Below the pieces are notes generated by a model. That model ran no database searches, was not told where the DNA came from, and saw nothing but the letters and a program-made list of their open reading frames with translations. Below, one piece after another: positions 51,303-52,435 of a stretch of DNA of 52,435 nt; the stretch's first letter is position 1, and the number at the start of each line of letters is the position of its first letter. Position numbers and translations under genes: made by a program. This DNA is from an uncultured Hungatella sp. (GTDB lineage: Bacteria; Bacillota; Clostridia; Lachnospirales; Lachnospiraceae): contig CAMTAF010000011.1 in the NCBI GenBank assembly GCA_947066955.1, positions 1-52,435 of the forward strand. Direction: 5' to 3'.

Positions 51303-52181
51303 CTATTCCTTGATGATCTCCACTGTAGTCTGCCCTCTTCCCTCCTCAATTGCCCTGGCCGCGTCAATCCTCAGCTGTAAATTTTTTTCATAATCAAGAG
51401 CAAAGATACAGGAATACAGCACATCCAACAGATACGCGATAGAGCTGTCTGTGGTAAATGTGGCAATCTTGGAGTATTGCTTTTCACGGGTGCAGATGCG
51501 CAGCACACAGTCCGCCAGCCTGGACAGGCTGCTTTCACCGATATTGGTAATCAAAATTACGGGGATCTTATGTTTTTTAAGCATCTGCGCCGCCCGGATC
51601 AGAATCGGTGTCTCTCCTGAATAGGATATCACTATGGCACAGGAAGTCTTCTCCGCCATATAAGCCGTATAGACAATCTCTCCCTGCAGCTGGCACAGTT
51701 CCGTCTTTTTTCCGATCCTTGTCATATTGTGCTGGAATTCCCTTGCCAGGATCAAGTTGTTGCTGGCAGCATAGAGACCTATGGAAGAAGCCTTTCTCAT
51801 ATACAGGATGGCTTTCTGCAACTCATCATGGGTAATAAGGGAACGTGTGTCATCAATCGCTTCCTTCCTTAGCGCCGCGATCTTTCCCGCTATGGACATA
51901 ATCGAATCCCCCCTCTGAAACGGAAGGTTGGCATCTATTTCCTGAAAATGAGACTGGAGATATTCTTCTTCCTTTAAAAATGCCTCCTTTAGCTCATTCC
52001 ACCCCCCAAAGTTCATCTTCCTGGCGATCCGCACCAGGGTTGACGGGGAAGCAAACGCCCCCTGGGCAATCTCCTTGGTGGTCATGTCCCTGATCTCCAG
52101 TTTCTTTTCCAAAATAAAATCTACAATCGCCCGTTCGCTGTTAGAAAAATCACACTCTTCCAGCCGATTTCTGATTAACAT
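51303..52181 (-). CDS. RpiR/MurR-family transcriptional regulator
   Basis: A 292-aa regulator with an N-terminal HTH_6 domain (MTTKEIAQGAFASPSTLVRIARKMNFGGWNELK) and a C-terminal SIS sugar-phosphate-binding domain (SIGLYAASNNLILAREFQHNM, CAIVISYSGETPILIRAAQML, VILITNIGESSLSRLAD). It probably controls the adjacent MFS gene in response to a sugar phosphate. GGAGTG lies before the ATG; the MATE gene stop is 16 bp upstream. Confidence 0.9.
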   Translation of the reverse strand: MLIRNRLEECDFSNSERAIVDFILEKKLEIRDMTTKEIAQGAFASPSTLVRIARKMNFGGWNELKEAFLKEEEYLQSHFQEIDANLPFQRGDSIMSIAGKIAALRKEAIDDTRSLITHDELQKAILYMRKASSIGLYAASNNLILAREFQHNMTRIGKKTELCQLQGEIVYTAYMAEKTSCAIVISYSGETPILIRAAQMLKKHKIPVILITNIGESSLSRLADCVLRICTREKQYSKIATFTTDSSIAYLLDVLYSCIFALDYEKNLQLRIDAARAIEEGRGQTTVEIIKE

Positions 52182-52197
52182 ACGCTGTCACTCCTGT

Positions 52198-52435
52198 CTA
52201 TTCTTTTAATTTTCTCTGAAGAAATCTTCTAAAATAAATCTTATTGCACAGAGTCGTCAGAAGATCCGATACCGGTTCTGCCAAAGCCACCGCCAAAACT
52301 CCCCATGGAAAAACCACAGGAAAAATGTACAGAAGGGGGATCAAAAGAATCACCTTTCTGAAAAACGCAAAGAAAAATGACATCTTTATAAACCGCCTTT
52401 CTGCGAAAGGCACCGATGGGGTTATGAAACCCGCA
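52198..52435 (-). CDS. MATE-family efflux protein, C-terminal end (runs off window)
   Basis: The frame is open through the right edge, so only the last 79 residues are visible. The segment FFAFFRKVILLIPLLYIFPV followed by LAVALAEPVSDLLTTLCNKIYF matches the last two helices of MATE multidrug/Na+ exporters. The upstream part is needed for a full assignment. It likely shares a transcript with the RpiR gene 16 bp downstream. Confidence 0.75.
   Translation of the reverse strand, partial: AGFITPSVPFAERRFIKMSFFFAFFRKVILLIPLLYIFPVVFPWGVLAVALAEPVSDLLTTLCNKIYFRRFLQRKLKE

Overview
The window reads as chromosomal DNA of a gut-type Clostridia, most likely Lachnospiraceae (Enterocloster/Lachnoclostridium-like). 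This is inferred from strong AGGAGG ribosome sites, sigma-A promoters (TTGACA-N17-TATAAT type), adjacent hisS-aspS, YitT and RpiR/MFS genes, a surface protein with BspA-type leucine-rich repeats and Trp/Tyr-rich wall-binding repeats, and moderate GC with sharp AT-rich islands. No database search was possible; family names come from motif recognition.

Layout. (1) 1-3.2 kb: two tandem, near-consensus promoters with A-rich upstream tracts fire leftward off the edge (rRNA/tRNA-operon style), followed by a two-component system whose regulator and kinase genes are separated by an unrecognised gene. (2) 3.4-7.6 kb: a 28-codon remnant of an AAA-ATPase gene, then hisS, aspS and an RpiB-family isomerase. 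(3) 7.6-18.9 kb: an undescribed-looking envelope/signalling cluster with two DUF4230-like membrane proteins, a 775-aa lipoprotein, an alpha-helical 504-aa protein, a zinc-ribbon membrane protein with a frameshift, a membrane Ser/Thr kinase (DYN instead of DFG) and a divergent HTH protein. An AT-rich module sits inside it (HTH regulator, repeated operator-like sites, two tiny peptides and a DUF6591-like lipoprotein). (4) 18.9-25.5 kb: a beta-glucoside PTS operon (HPr-like protein without Ser46, PRD regulator, IIB, IIC, IIA, 6-phospho-beta-glucosidase) preceded by a 55-aa gene and a terminator-like hairpin. (5) 25.5-34.8 kb: accessory and surface genes (SnoaL-like, transglutaminase, secreted proteins, YitT, Nudix, Crp, FMN-binding protein) plus decayed genes (an MFS fragment and a split AlbA/Schlafen-type gene). 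(6) 34.8-45.4 kb: a large LRR/wall-binding protein and a complete pstSCAB-phoU-phoB-phoR operon with a PHO-box-like promoter. (7) 45.4-47.2 kb: an AT-rich DarT/DarG DNA ADP-ribosylation toxin-antitoxin pair. (8) 47.2-52.4 kb: an iron-ADH homologue apparently lacking all four metal ligands, an aldo/keto reductase with ferredoxin domain, a 61-aa gene, an MFS sugar porter, an RpiR regulator and the end of a MATE transporter.

Three families of short palindromic repeats are dispersed through intercistronic gaps. The commonest (six copies) always lies just 5' of a ribosome site in the same orientation relative to the downstream gene, and two insertions have supplied the last codons of the upstream protein. 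These repeats, the AT-rich micro-peptide module and the kinase-centred cluster are the least explained parts of the window.
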